A stretch of DNA of 64,000 nt from Dromiciops gliroides (taxonomy: Eukaryota; Chordata; Mammalia; Microbiotheria; Microbiotheriidae): positions 4,502,191 to 4,566,190 of the forward strand of contig NC_057863.1 in NCBI RefSeq assembly GCF_019393635.1. The letters are read 5' to 3'. Below are positions 1-10,681 of the stretch, piece after piece (the stretch's first letter is position 1; every line of letters starts with the position of its first letter). Made by a program: the position numbers and the translations under genes. Below the pieces are notes generated by a model. It was not told where the DNA came from. It made no database searches and saw only the letters and a list, made by a program, of their open reading frames with translations.

Positions 1-99
1 CCTGTCAGCAAGCATCTGAAGGACTGAAATTTGGCAGATGGATATGGCTTGTTCTGCTGGGACCCAGAAAGCAGAGCCAGGAACAAGATATGGGAGCTG

Positions 100-305
100 C
101 CAAGGTACAGAGTTAGATATAAAATATGAACATCCCAACAACCAGAGCTTTCTCAAACGGGCCTGGAGGTCTTCAAGCAGAGGCTGGGTGGCCACTTAGG
201 CAGTGGGTTGGGAAGGGTGTGCTCATGCCAGGAGGGATTGGAAAAGGGGCCATTTGTTTTCTCAAAGCATTGATGTTCTTTCCAGCTCTGAGGTTTCTGG
301 GGCTC
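100..305 (+). repeat. L3/CR1-like LINE relic
   Basis: The phrase around 160-215 (GGCCTGGAGGTCTTCAAGCAG followed by an AGGCTGGGTGGCCACTT-like stretch) resembles the 3' end shared by vertebrate CR1 and mammalian L3 elements. No coding frame of note remains. The family call is by eye and the borders are approximate. Confidence 0.4.
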
Positions 306-1772
306 TATCATCTTCTTAAAATAGTTTGCTAATGCTCCACCAGTTGTCTCTTCAATTGCTCTGCCTCCCTATGATGAGCCTCTAATCCTTCTATCGACCA
401 CCTGTTCAGAACACATTTCATAGCCCTTCTCCACCTGGAAGCCTTCCTCCACTATGACAATCCTCAGCCATCACTGAATCCCTGGTCCCTTTCACTGGGC
501 AATAGATCCTTCAAAGCCTTGGGACATCACTGACGTTGCTTTTGACTGTTACTAAACTATTTTGTTGCTATTAACATTCCATGCATTCATGTCATGCTTT
601 CACAGGAGGATTGAATGACCTCTAAATTCCCTTCTAGCCCTCCATCAAAAATCCTCTACTCAGAAGGCCAGAGGTCACTGTTGTGGATTTCTTTCTGACC
701 CTGACCCTGGCTAGGACTTAGTTTGATTTTTTTGTCCTAGGGCCCAAATAGACCCCAGGGAAGGCTGTGTTTAGTCCAAGACCTCCTTGTCCCAGCATTC
801 CCATCCCCATAATCTCTAACTCCAGTTCCTTCCCTTGGTGCATACCCATCTCCACTGTCAGCAGCTATCCAGCTGCCCGTGGAGCCTGTGGAAAGGGAAA
901 CTTGGCCAGCTGCTACTGACGCTGGGCTCCTACAAGGCAGGCAGAGACAGAAAAGGGGAGTGCCAAGTCAATATCCTGCCCTTTTGCATGCCCCGGTTTT
1001 CTTCATGACTAAACCCCCTTTGTGCCTGCTTTGCTTCAGAGTCCTCATATGGCCGGGGGCAGTTTGGCTTAATCCAGAAAGAACTGTGGTCTGGGTACAA
1101 TGCAGGATCATCAGCTCCTTCTCATTTTGATAAATGTCCAGAATTGTTTCACATTTTAGCAGCCAGCCTATTTAGGGTTGGGAATGAAAATGACCCCTCC
1201 AGCCCCCAAAGGCTGGTCCATGGGCCAACTAACAATGACAACCAGCTGGACCATCTATTATCCAATAAGAGGCCAGATACAAAAGCTACCAGGGAAGAGG
1301 AGCCAGGTTCTCCATGCTCTTGGGAGACTGCAGCAGTGCCCAGAGAAGAGCCTGGCTTTAAAACTGGCTTTTCGGAGTATATTGGAAAGACATCCATTCT
1401 CTCCAGCCCAAAGTTAGCTGATTGTACCCCTGGGCCAATTGGATCCCATCAGGGCCACCTGTGTAAGGCAGAAACATTAAAAAGCCTGCACAGGAAAATA
1501 CCAAGTTGGTGGGAATCCACTGACAGGCCTGGGGAATGAGTGGGCTGCCACTCTCCAGAGCATGGGATCCTTTGTGGTCCTCCATGAAAAGCTGAGAGGA
1601 TTGATTGGGCAGACGGTTGTGGCCACTTGTTCCCCTTTCCCACTGAGGGCCAAACAAGAGGAAATGAGCCTGAGCCCTAGGAAGAAAGGAGAGTTATTAG
1701 ACAGTAGCATCAGTTACCAAGGGAATGTTGTAGACATAGGAATTTGAATAGAAAACAAATCAAGGGAGATTC
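306..1772. other. Intergenic DNA, nothing recognised
   Basis: I see no conserved reading frame and no clear young repeat here. Short open frames at 879-1130 and 1144-1539 have no recognisable domain, no codon bias and no splice context, so I treat them as chance. Parts at 420-660 may be very old L2 relics. Confidence 0.4.
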
Positions 1773-2240
1773 AAAAGTAAATACAGAGGGGGCAGCTAGG
1801 TGGCGCAGTGGATAAAGCACTGGCCCTGGATCCAGGAGGACGTGAGTTCAAATCCTGCCTCAGACACTTGACACTCACTAGCTGTGTGACCCCGGGCAAG
1901 TCACTTAACCCTCAATGCCCTGCAAAAACAAAAAAAGTAAATACAGAAAGGTTCAAATCCGGCCTCAGACACTTGACACTCACTAGCTGTGTGACCCTGG
2001 GCAAGTCACTTAACCCTCATTGCCCTGCAAAAACAAAAAAAGTAAATACAGAAAGGTTCAAATAGCTGTGTGACCCTGGGCAAGTCACTTAACCCTCATT
2101 GCCCTGCAAAAACAAAAAAAGTAAATACAGAAAGGTTCAAATCCGGCCTCAGACACTTGACACTCACTAGCTGTGTGACCCTGGGCAAGTCACTTAACCC
2201 TCATTGCCCCGCAAAAACAAAAAAAGTAAATACAGAAAGG
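1773..2240 (+). repeat. tRNA-type marsupial SINE with a 4-copy tandem 3' half
   Basis: A SINE begins at 1788 with GGGGGCAGCTAGGTGGC, carries GTTCAAATCC at 1846, and ends in CAAGTCACTTAACCC plus an A-rich tail. AAAAGTAAATACAGA precedes it at 1773-1787 and recurs after the tail, so it is the target-site duplication. The segment from GTTCAAAT through the tail and the downstream duplication (105 bp) is then repeated in tandem. Units start at 1846, 1951, 2056 and 2135. The third unit is 79 bp because 26 bp of the TCAGACACTTGACACT region is missing. Each unit contains flanking target sequence, so the amplification happened after insertion. Confidence 0.93.
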
Positions 2241-2616
2241 TGATGCTTAGAGAATTGTGTGACACTAGAAAATACTGAGGATAGGTTAAGAAGCAATGAA
2301 GTGGATGAGACTTGTTCATTGTATGGCTAAAGCCCATCTGAGATGTAGGGTCCCTAGGGAAAGAATATGAGCTTGAGAAAGAAGATCCTGGAGCTAAGGA
2401 CCTGTGAGGATGTGGCATCCATCAAACCTACACTCACTGGATCCATTTGGCAGAGATGGTCTAGGAGAAAAAAGAAATGGGGGGAAGCATACATAGGTAA
2501 TGAGGGCTATCCCAAGGAGCGTGCCTCAATCAGACACTTCTGACTCTGGTTGACCAGGTGTGTGACTTAGCACTTGGGGAGATTAGAGATGATGAACTCT
2601 CTGCTTCAAGTCGTGT
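2241..2616. other. Intergenic DNA, nothing recognised
   Basis: No supportable gene or classifiable repeat between the SINE array and the L2-like block. Only short chance frames are present. Confidence 0.4.
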
Positions 2617-2892
2617 CAATAAGCATTCCACGTAATCCACTGTGTGCCAAGCACAGTGCTAAGCACTGGGGATGCCAAAAAAGGGACAAAACACCCAAAC
2701 CAACCTAGTGTCTGCTCTCAAAGAGATAATGGTTTAATGGGACAAACAAAATATAAACAGTTTTATACAATATATCTATGGCTATACATAGAGACACATA
2801 TACATAGAAAGAGCACTATCTGTCATTCATCTAATCATCTCTATCATCTACCCATCCATCTATCCACATATCTATCATCTATCTATTTATCC

Positions 2893-2943
<51 letters not shown>

Positions 2944-3500
2944 CATCCATCCATCCATCTATCCATCCAACTAGGCTTCTTGTAGAAGATGGAATTTTAC
3001 CTGGGGCTTAAAGGAAGGCAGAAGACAGAGATAAGAGGGAGAGTACATGAGGAATGGGGAACAACCAGTGAAAATGCCCAAAGACCGGAGATGGCTTGTC
3101 TTGAGGAATATCAAGAAGACCAGTATCCCTGGATCACAAAGTATGTGGGGGTGGAAAATAAAGGTACAAGAAGACTGGAAAGGTTGCAGAGGGGGCAGAG
3201 TATGAAGAGTTCTGAATGTCAAACAGAAGATTTTATACTTGATGTGGACAACGCTAAGGAGCCTTTAGAGTTTACTGAATGTTCTGTGTGTGCATGTCTG
3301 TATCTGCGTGGGATGCGATCAGATCTGTGCTTTAGGAAGATTGATTTGATAGCTGATCTGAGGATGGACCGAAGGTGGATAGATTTGTGGCAGGGAGTCC
3401 AGCAAGCAGATTATCGCAACAGTCTTGGGGAGAGGTGATGAATGCCTGCACCAGGAGGCAGCGATGTCAGCAGAGAGAAGGGGGTTTTCAGCTCCATGAC
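2617..3500. repeat. L2-like LINE 3' region split by a GATA-type microsatellite
   Basis: The module around 2640-2790 (TGTGTGCCAAGCACAGTGCTAAGCACTGGGGATGCC, then TCTGCTCTCAAAGAGATAA) is the familiar terminal segment of mammalian L2. After a tetranucleotide tract, the text from about 2985 (CCTGGGGCTTAAAGGAAGGCAG, then ACTGGAAAGGTTGCAGAGG, then CACCAGGAGGCAGCGATGTCAG) continues the same consensus. Open frames at 2644-2985 and 2989-3438 are by-products. Orientation is not assigned. Confidence 0.6.
2820..2970. repeat. (TATC)n / (CATC)n tetranucleotide microsatellite
   Basis: A run of CTAT units about 50 bp long (roughly 2893-2943), flanked on both sides by impure CATC/CATA units. It produces a spurious SIYLSIYL-type frame. 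It is likely polymorphic. Confidence 0.95.
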
Positions 3501-4677
3501 TCAGAGATGAATGATGGGGGCTGGGACATGATGTAGAATCATCTGATTACTATTGACCTAGAAGACCTGATGACTAAGTGAGGATTTAGAAGTGAGTGTC
3601 CTCACCTTCAGGGACCTCTTCTCCTATGGTTTTGAATCCTTCAGAACTGTTTGGAGATTAGTCCCATGCGGGCTGGAAAAGGGCAGTTTACCCCACCTTT
3701 TCCCCAGCTCCCAAGCAATCCTCAGCCCATGGTGACTAAATTCCTGCCTAGATAAGTCTGAACGTCGTTTGGGTAGCTTTTTTCTTTGCTCTTTAGTGAT
3801 CTTTGGTGACTATCTATTTGGAGATGGATGTCATCAGGAATTTCTCTTGTGAACAAAAGTCCTTTTGTTTTGCGCTCACGTGGAGATGTCCTAGCAGTGA
3901 TGCAGGTCACCACTAATAGGCCCGAGTCTGGACAAATGCATTAGGAAGCAGGGACCAGGAGTTGTATGGACACTTCAGAGACAAAGTGAAATGTAAAATC
4001 CTATGTTTGATTACGTTTAATTATCACTTAAGCTATGATGGAAGTTACTGAATCTTCATTTAAGTTGCTGTGAAAGTGGGCACAGTGAGACTTTTGTGTG
4101 TAAGTACTTGCTTCACCCTGTACATTGAGTATCTTTCTGCCCCTACTTTTTGGGGAGGTCCAGATGTGTATTAAAACCAAAGCTTTGCATGGAAACCTAG
4201 CCCCACCTTCATTCATCAGATGCCAGCCTCCACCAAAACTGACCCCTTTCCATATTGCTTAAGTCCATCACATGAGGGACCCTTAGTAGAGAGGTGTGTA
4301 GGCATGGTATCCCAGCTTCTTTGGGCCCATCAGCTATTCTCAGTGTTAGACATAAAAAGAAATAGTGGATATTTTTTTCCCAAAAACAAATGTCAGAGAT
4401 GGGGAGAGAGGGCAGGGGAAAACAAATATTTTCTAAGAATTATATCTATAAAGTATGAATTCTCCTGGGAAAATATGCTTGGAGCTGTCTGAATGTGTGA
4501 AAGACAGTTAGGGACTTGGGTGAAAGGAGAAGGCATGAGGTAGGACCAAGGGCAATGATTTGGTCTCTGAAAGAAAAGAAAAATTGCATGCTGAAGATAA
4601 TGGATTTTTAAACTGTCAATCATAGTTTAGAGTGTATTTAAATTTCAATACCAGTTCTTCTTATGATCTAGAGAAAG
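3501..4677. other. Intergenic DNA, nothing recognised
   Basis: No gene is supported. Short frames on both strands (for example 3722-3913 minus, 4220-4492 plus) lack domains or splice context. No young repeat is evident. Confidence 0.4.
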
Positions 4678-4845
4678 CATTTCTCCCCTCCCCTCTTCTC
4701 TCTGTCTCTTTGTCTCTGTCTCTCTATATCTGTCTCTCTGCCTCTGTGTGTCTCTCTCTCTGTTTCTGTCTCTCAATGTCTCTGTCTCTTTGTTTCTCTG
4801 AACCTATCTGTGTCTCTGTCTGTCTCTGTCTCTCCCTCTTGAGTT
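4678..4845. repeat. CT-rich low-complexity tract
   Basis: An impure pyrimidine tract of TCTCTGTCTCT-like units, encoding a spurious SLSLSLCL frame on the plus strand. It is a degenerate dinucleotide/hexanucleotide microsatellite. Confidence 0.9.
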
Positions 4846-5249
4846 CCTCCCTCACCAGATGTTTCCTAAGCTAGACTGGAGGAGCACATCTCAATGTCTC
4901 AGCAGTGCTATAGAGGTCATCGTCATGGACGTCATGGGGGGTTGGACTGCATGGCCACCGAGTGTCTTCCCCTTCAGAGACTAGGATTCTCTTGGTATTT
5001 TCAGCCATGATTTTGTTTGTGTTTGGTTTTGCCAAAGACCTAGGGGTGTCCTACTTCTGTAGTCTCTTCAGTACACTGGCAAAGTCTTTAGCTTTCACTG
5101 CACTGTCATGGGCTACATGGTGCTCCCTCTGGGTGGGGAAGAGGGGACCAAAGAAATAATCTCCCCTGACTGCTGTCCTCAGGAGAGGAGGCAAAGGACA
5201 GTGGCTGCTAGTTTTCTATGGTGTTTTACATAGGCTTGGTCCTAGCATT

Positions 5250-5625
5250 AGATGTGGAAGGGATCTCATTGATAACCTGGTCTGATGGCCTTCATTTTTC
5301 ACAAGTTAACTCAAGCCCAGAGAGGTTTGGTGAGTTTCTCAAGGTCATATACACAGGAATGGGGAGAAATAGGCCCAGTGGCTCCTAGAGTCAGGAGGAC
5401 CTGAGTTCAAATTCTCCCTCAGACCCTCATTAGCTGTGTGACCCTGGGCAAGTCACTTAACCTCTTTGCCTCAGTTTCCTCTTCTGTAAAATGGGGATAA
5501 TAATAGCACCTCCCTCACAAGGTTACTGTAAAGATCAAATGAGATAATAATTGTAAAGTGCTTAACAAAATGCATAACACATAGTAAACTCTATATAAAT
5601 GGTATTATTATTATCCAAATCCAGC
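5250..5625. repeat. MIR fragments; THER/MIR CORE-SINE on plus strand from about 5365
   Basis: From 5365 the text reads as a CORE-SINE: GTCAGGAGGACCTGAGTTCAAAT, then TAGCTGTGTGACCCTGGG, then TTTGCCTCAGTTTCCTC, AAAATGGGGATAATAATAG and GATCAAATGAGATAATAATTG. An older fragment in the opposite orientation (TCAAGCCCAGAGAGGTTTGG) lies at about 5250-5360. Confidence 0.85.
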
Positions 5626-5634
5626 TTGCTTTCT

Positions 5635-6150
5635 GTTATATGATGCCATTTTCCCTACAAAATCTCATTTGATTCTTTTGACAGCCTTAGGAGGTAGGTA
5701 TTACTGTGGGTCTTATTGTCTTTGTTTTACAGATGTGGAAACTGAGACAAGGATGGGTTAAGTGGCTTAGCTATGGTCAAGGGGCTTGTAAAGATCCGAG
5801 GAAAGATTTGAAGCCAGATCCAGCAAACACACTTTCTATCACACTAAAGTGCCTCCCCCAGCAATAATGAGAATATGATAATAACCATAGATACTAATTA
5901 TGTAGCATTTTAGGGTCTACAAAACTATGTACATATGTGTGTATATGTATGTATGTGTGCGTGTATATATCTATGTATGTGTGCATGTATGTATGTAAAT
6001 ATATAATCTCATTTGAGCCCCACAATGAGCCTGAGGGTTTGTACTATATTATTCCCATTTTACAAATGAAGCAACTGAGACAGGCTAGTGAGTAAGGTAG
6101 GATTTGAACTCAGGACATTCTAATTTCTATCTACTATGTCACCTGGCTTT
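5635..6150 (-). repeat. MIR relics with an internal TATG/TG microsatellite
   Basis: Reverse-orientation MIR text occurs at about 5690-5855 (TTTACAGATGTGGAAACTGAG, then AGCTATGGTCAAGGGGC). A second copy spans about 5895-6150 (CCCATTTTACAAATGAAGC, then GATTTGAACTCAGGACA). The second is interrupted at about 5925-6003 by an impure (TATG)n/(TG)n microsatellite. Confidence 0.75.
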
Positions 6151-6294
6151 CCCTGCAATCATATCACATCATCGTCTGACTTCGTAAAGTTCTACTCATG
6201 GGATTATTAGCTGAAATATTCTGAGGCATTTCTTTCATCTCTGTCACCTAGCAAGCAAAAAAAAAATACCCTTCTATAATCTCCACCTTATTGG

Positions 6295-6910
6295 TTATGG
6301 AGAGGTAAGATTATGTTGTGGCTAACATGTTGGCCTTGCAATAAGGCTGACCTGCTGAGCCTGGACACTTCAACACTAGAAGCCTTAGTTTCCTTATCTG
6401 TAACGTGAGGATCACCGCAACTCCTCCCTCTCAAGCCGATTGTGAGACTCAGCTGAGCTCCTGTATAGAAAGCGCCCCGTCAGCAGTTATGATCCCCCCC
6501 CGCCCTCGAACGACGGGAAATGCCTCTCATCTCTTCCCATGACAGCCCTTTCCACATCTGAAGATAGCCACCGGACGATCTCGTTCCCAGGCTAAGCATC
6601 CTAAGTTACTTCGGCTTCCATTCGCATGACTTCGTTTCCATCCTTTCTCCATCCTGTCTCCCTCCCTCTCTAAAGGTCGTTTGTTAATGACCCTCATCAA
6701 ATTTAGTCCCAGGAGAGAACTTGGCCCCGCAGCCAAGTCCTGACCCTGCAGAGCGCAGAAATATTGGTGCTGCTCTGCGTGCAACAGTGTGCGGTAACGA
6801 CATCGGCTTTGTGAAGGGTTTGGATGGATCCAGGAGGGCTGAATACAGGATGTATTTGAGACACAGAGAGATCCCTCAGGTGGCTGAGGCAGTAATGTGG
6901 GCACGGCTGA
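6295..6910. repeat. Old MIR (+) followed by L3/CR1-like relic (-)
   Basis: Around 6380-6450 a diverged MIR (CTTAGTTTCCTTATCTGTAA) is readable. From about 6540, the text CCACATCTGAAGATAGCC and CCAGGCTAAGCATCCTAAGTT resembles the reverse complement of the L3/CR1 3' part. The 146-codon minus-strand frame at 6527-6967 falls inside this repeat and has no domain. Confidence 0.5.
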
Positions 6911-7109
6911 CACCCTGAGCTCTGGGATGGGGCGGGGGGGGGGAGCTACAGAGAGACAGTAACACATTTATTCAAAATTACCGGTGCCTTTTGCTTCTGC
7001 ATTCCGTTCATTTCCAAACATTCCTTGGTAAGAAATGTTAAAAAACCAAACAACAACAAAACCCAAAGAAGCCCTTCAGAAAAGCGAGCAGAATACAGGC
7101 TCCGTATCA
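6911..7109. other. G-run and unclassified DNA
   Basis: A G homopolymer interrupted by a C lies at about 6930-6945. No gene is seen. Confidence 0.5.
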
Positions 7110-7380
7110 CATCCTATCCCACACCAACCAGCATTTCCTAAGGACTCCCTACGTTCAGGGCTCTGTACGAAATCCTGGAGACAAACGTGCCCTCAACAGA
7201 CTCGGGCGGACTCAAGAAAGCCAGAAAGCACTGAGCATTTATGAAGAGCTGGGGGGGCGGGGGGGGGGGGGCTGTACCGGAAGCTGGAGACCAAAACCAA
7301 AAGCAGAAACAGTTCCTGCCTCCAAGGAGCCAAAACTCTGATGGTGCAGACCATGTGCACATAAAGAGGCACATACGAAG
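7110..7380. repeat. Diverged L2-like relic with a poly(G) run
   Basis: CAACCAGCATTTCCTAAGG and CTCTGTACGAAATCCTGGAGAC resemble the L2 terminal module, and GTGCAGACCATGTGCACATAA resembles its continuation. A poly(G) tract at about 7251-7270 interrupts it. Confidence 0.45.
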
Positions 7381-7571
7381 TACAAAGTAGGGACCCTCAC
7401 CTGGGGGTCGCGTTGGGGCCTCCCCAGAAAGCGGTGCTTGGGCCTAGTCTTGGAGAAAATTAGAGATCAGGACATGAGGAAGAGGAGGGAGAACATGCAC
7501 CTGACTGCAGATGGAATGTTGTACACTCATACTCCCCCGCGGTACACACTGCCCACCCCCAGCCCAGCAGG

Positions 7572-7790
7572 GTTCTTAGCCTAGGTTCCACTCCCCCCTA
7601 AGGGCTCCATGGATAGATTCAGGGAGTCTATGAACTAGAATAGTAAAAAAAATCGCACTCCCCCCCCCATCATTGTTTTCCTTTGTTACCCTGTGTGTTT
7701 TACTTCATGAATTTAAAAACGTTATTTTGAGCAGCGTCAGTAGGCTTCCTCAGATCACCAAAGGGATTTCTGCCGGTGGGAGTGGGAGGG
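7572..7790. repeat. Ancient DNA-transposon-like interspersed repeat
   Basis: The phrases GGTTCTTAGCCTAGG, GGGCTCCATGGATAGATT and ATGAATTTAAAAACGTTATTTTGAG recur elsewhere in the window. They appear in opposite orientation at 14440-14612, and part appears at 23790-23900. This suggests one old family with TTAAGAACCCC-like ends. Assignment to a DNA transposon is inference. Confidence 0.4.
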
Positions 7791-7912
7791 TCAAAACTCC
7801 AGGCTGGGCCAATGGCACCGCCCGTTGTGATCATATTAATGACCACACAAGGACACACGCTGTTCACATAAATAGCTTCACTTGCTGGGGTGGGTCTTTA
7901 CCTCCACTAGTG

Positions 7913-7956
7913 ATGGGCCATTTCTGTGCCCGTAATGGGCCATTTCTGTGCCCGTG
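7913..7956. repeat. 22-bp tandem duplication
   Basis: Two adjacent 22-bp units (7913-7934 and 7935-7956), beginning ATGGGCCATTTCTGTGCCCG, differ only in the last base. This is a recent local duplication. Confidence 0.95.
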
Positions 7957-8029
7957 ATCTCGGGCTCTGGTTTGAGGGGCTAATGGTCTACCAAATCTGA
8001 TGTGAGACAACGTTGGGAAGACGTGGCTT

Positions 8030-8233
8030 CAAATCCCATCTCCGGGGTAGCTAGGTGTCACAGTGGATAGAGCACCGGACCTGGAATCAGGAGGACCTAA
8101 GTTCAAATCCGGCCTCAGACACTTGACACTTACTTAGCTGTATGACCCTAGGCAAGTCACTTAACCCCAATTGCCACACACACACACCCCCCAAAAAAAA
8201 AAAACAAAAACAAAACCCAAACAAATCCCATCT
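8030..8233 (+). repeat. Full-length tRNA-type marsupial SINE with target-site duplication
   Basis: The body runs from about 8044 (GGGGTAGCTAGGTG) through GTTCAAATCCGGCCTCAG and CAAGTCACTTAACCCC to a CA/A-rich tail. CAAATCCCATCT occurs immediately before (8030-8041) and after (8222-8233), a 12-bp duplication that marks a retroposed insertion. Confidence 0.95.
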
Positions 8234-8689
8234 TGGATGATGGCTGTGACCCTGAGCAAGTCGTGTGGTCTCAAGGGACTCTAGTTCCTAAAAAATGGCA
8301 ATAAATGGCAGCGCTCTTCCAGGGCTGTTGTGAAACCTAATTTAAATAACTCATATGGAGAGTTTGCAAACCTCAACATGCGGTAGAAATGCCTGCTATT
8401 CTTATTGTTACCCTCTGGTACCACAGCCGGCTGGAAATGCACAAGTGCAACTCCCAAGAGGGGTCAGGGCTAGAAATGTAATTGGTCAATATCTGTACAG
8501 GTAAAACCTTAGGAATGAGAAATACTGTAGCCAGATCCTTATCTCTAGACCCAGAGGACTCTTGGGGCAAAAGTTGGGGCCCCTCAGAGGAGGGGAATGA
8601 CTTTTAAGCCTGGACGGACTTCCAATGACAGGGCTAGTGCAGCTGCCCCGTTAAATGTTCTTCTTGCACTCTCTGCCTGTGTGGCTGAC
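8234..8689. other. Intergenic DNA with a weak MIR trace
   Basis: Around 8245-8350 a very diverged MIR (CTGTGACCCTGAGCAAGTCG) can be read. The rest is unclassified and no gene is seen. Confidence 0.4.
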
Positions 8690-8960
8690 AGGTCAGAGAA
8701 ACTGTGCTTTATTATGTCTGGTTGGAGCATCCAGCAGCCCTTAAATACTTGAAAGGAGTCATCATGCCCTCCCTTCACCCAAATCTTTTCTTCCCCAGAC
8801 CAAACCCCCCCAGTTCCTTCAAGTGTTTTTTACACTGAATGATCTCCAGGCCCTTCCCCATGCTGGTTGGTCATCCTCCTCCAGACAGGCACTGGCTTAA
8901 CAATGTGGTGCTTTATGCTGTGGTGCCCAGAATGGAAACCATTCCTCCAGCAGTGATTGG
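8690..8960 (-). repeat. L3/CR1-like relic
   Basis: CAGTTCCTTCAAGTGTTTT, GATCTCCAGGCCCTTCCCCATGC, TGGTCATCCTCCTCCAGAC and GTGGTGCCCAGAATGGA are the reverse complement of the CR1/L3 terminal protein-coding segment, which in vertebrates encodes SGAQ-like text. Confidence 0.6.
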
Positions 8961-9829
8961 AAATGCAGGATAGAAAGTTTGCTACAAGGATAAGAGAAGT
9001 CTTCAAATGCCCAAACATGTGCCTGGGGGAGGGCAAGGGGGGAATGCCTTGTCCCATGAGCACCCCATCATATGGACAAGTTTTTCTTCTTTCCTTCATT
9101 CCAATTTAATTCATAAATTCATAAAGGTGACCTACAGGGAGTGGGAGGACTGGGAGACTGAGGGGAGTGGGGAAGGAATTGCTGTATTCCCCAGCTAGAA
9201 GTACAGGGAGCAGATATAGGAGGAAGAGCTCAGCCCAGGGTTGAGTCTCAGGCCATCAGCTTGATAGACCATGCAATAATGGGAGTCTAGGGGTCATCCC
9301 TACACAACCACAGCACAGGTAATCAGGGGGGATGAGTGGGGAGCCAGGACTGGTGCACCTTCCATCCCTCTATCTCTCAGCCTCTGTCTCTGCCTTGGGC
9401 TCTTTCTCCTTCATCCCCCTCCTCACCACACCCTTTCCCAGGCCTGTCTGCTGCCTGAGTGCAGCACTGATCCCATTGATCTGTGACTTCTCCTCCCCAC
9501 CCCCACCCCCAGCACCGAAGGCCACCCAGCAATTGTCCAACTACTCCAGAAACTCGAGCCTAAATTCTTCCCCTATGACAAGGGGACTCCCTAAATCAGC
9601 TCAGTCAATCACTATCAAGGTAGTTGGAGTCCATGGTCTAACCCTGTAACTGGGGCCCAAGAGTTCTTTGCTCTCCCTCCCTGGTCACACGTGACTTCCC
9701 AGTCGCTCCTCCCCTGCACCCTTGCACACATACCTTGGAGTCATGAAAACTGATAGTCTTACTGTGAACCTCAGCCTCAGCCTTCTTTGTCCAGCTAGCA
9801 CTGGAATCTCCTGGAATTTTCAGGGAGGG
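8961..9829. other. Intergenic DNA, nothing recognised
   Basis: Short frames such as 9332-9649 plus have no domain. I find no repeat I can name. Confidence 0.4.

Positions 9830-9830
<1 letters not shown>

Positions 9831-9906
<76 letters not shown>
9831..9906. repeat. (TG)n-(AG)n compound microsatellite
   Basis: A (TG)10-like run switches to a pure (AG)n run of about 54 bp. It is likely unstable in length. Confidence 0.97.
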
Positions 9907-9909
<3 letters not shown>

Positions 9910-10277
9910 GTGACCTAACAGCTATCTACACTGCGTTTCTCACTCCTCACTAAGTTCTCAGCCCCTGGCAATCTGGCTTCTGCCTCCAGCACCAGGACAG
10001 CTGGACTTGCTCTCATCAAGGATGGCAAGGATCTTTTCTCAGCCATGCTTCCTCACCTGCCGCATTCGCCACTGCTGGTCCCCATCCCCTGCTGGATCCT
10101 CCCTCCTCTCTGAGCCCTCAGGACTCAGTTCTTCCCTAGTTATTACTCTGCAGTCCCCTTTGTAGATGACAATGTAAGGGTGGGTGTGTCCCATGCATCT
10201 ATCCTGGACTAACTATTCTCTGTCTGGCTCTGCCTCTGTGTCTCTCTTGCTGTGTGCTTCTGTTTCTGTCTGCATCT

Positions 10278-10375
10278 CTGATTCTTGTCTCTGCCTCTGT
10301 CTCTGTCTCAAGCTGTATTTCTGATTCTTGTCTCTGCCTCAGTCTCTGTCTCAGGCTGTATCTCTGATTCTTGTT
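10278..10375. repeat. 43-bp minisatellite, about 2.3 copies
   Basis: CTGATTCTTG recurs at 10278, 10321 and 10364, exactly 43 bp apart, within a CT-rich stretch that starts at about 10215. The units differ at a few positions. The minus-strand open frame 10199-10381 (RNRSTQQERH-type text) is a by-product. Confidence 0.9.
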
Positions 10376-10589
10376 TGTCATTTATCTTTTTGGCTCCCAT
10401 AAATTCAATTATGTTTTTTATGCAGATGACTCATATCTAGACATTCAGCCTACATCCATCTCCTGAGCTCCAAGATCACGGCTCCAAATTCCTTTTGGAA
10501 ATATATACCTGAATATTGCATAGGCAAATCAAATTTGTCGTGTCCAAAACAGTCCAAGTTTCTTTTCCCCTAAATACACCTTTCCGCTT

Positions 10590-10678
10590 ATACATCAGGA
10601 CAACCGGAGATGGTCTTAGATATTTAAAGCAATTGGGATTACGTGACTTGCCCAGGATCACAGCTAGTAAGTTGGAGC
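10590..10678 (-). repeat. Old partial SINE fragment
   Basis: GCAATTGGGATTACGTGACTTGCCCAGGATCACAGCTAGTAAGT is the reverse complement of a marsupial SINE 3' half. It stops abruptly where the LTR fossil begins. Confidence 0.7.
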
Positions 10679-10681
10679 TTT

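Noticed and set aside
1846-2240. Possible tRNA genes in the GTTCAAATCC-bearing repeats
   Set aside because: The tRNA-like motif belongs to the SINE head/body; no cloverleaf can be completed.
2820-2970. Regular short repeats that could resemble a CRISPR-like array
   Set aside because: It is a tetranucleotide microsatellite without spacers, in a mammalian genome.
6527-6967. 146-codon minus-strand frame
   Set aside because: Falls within an L3/CR1-like relic and shows no conserved domain.
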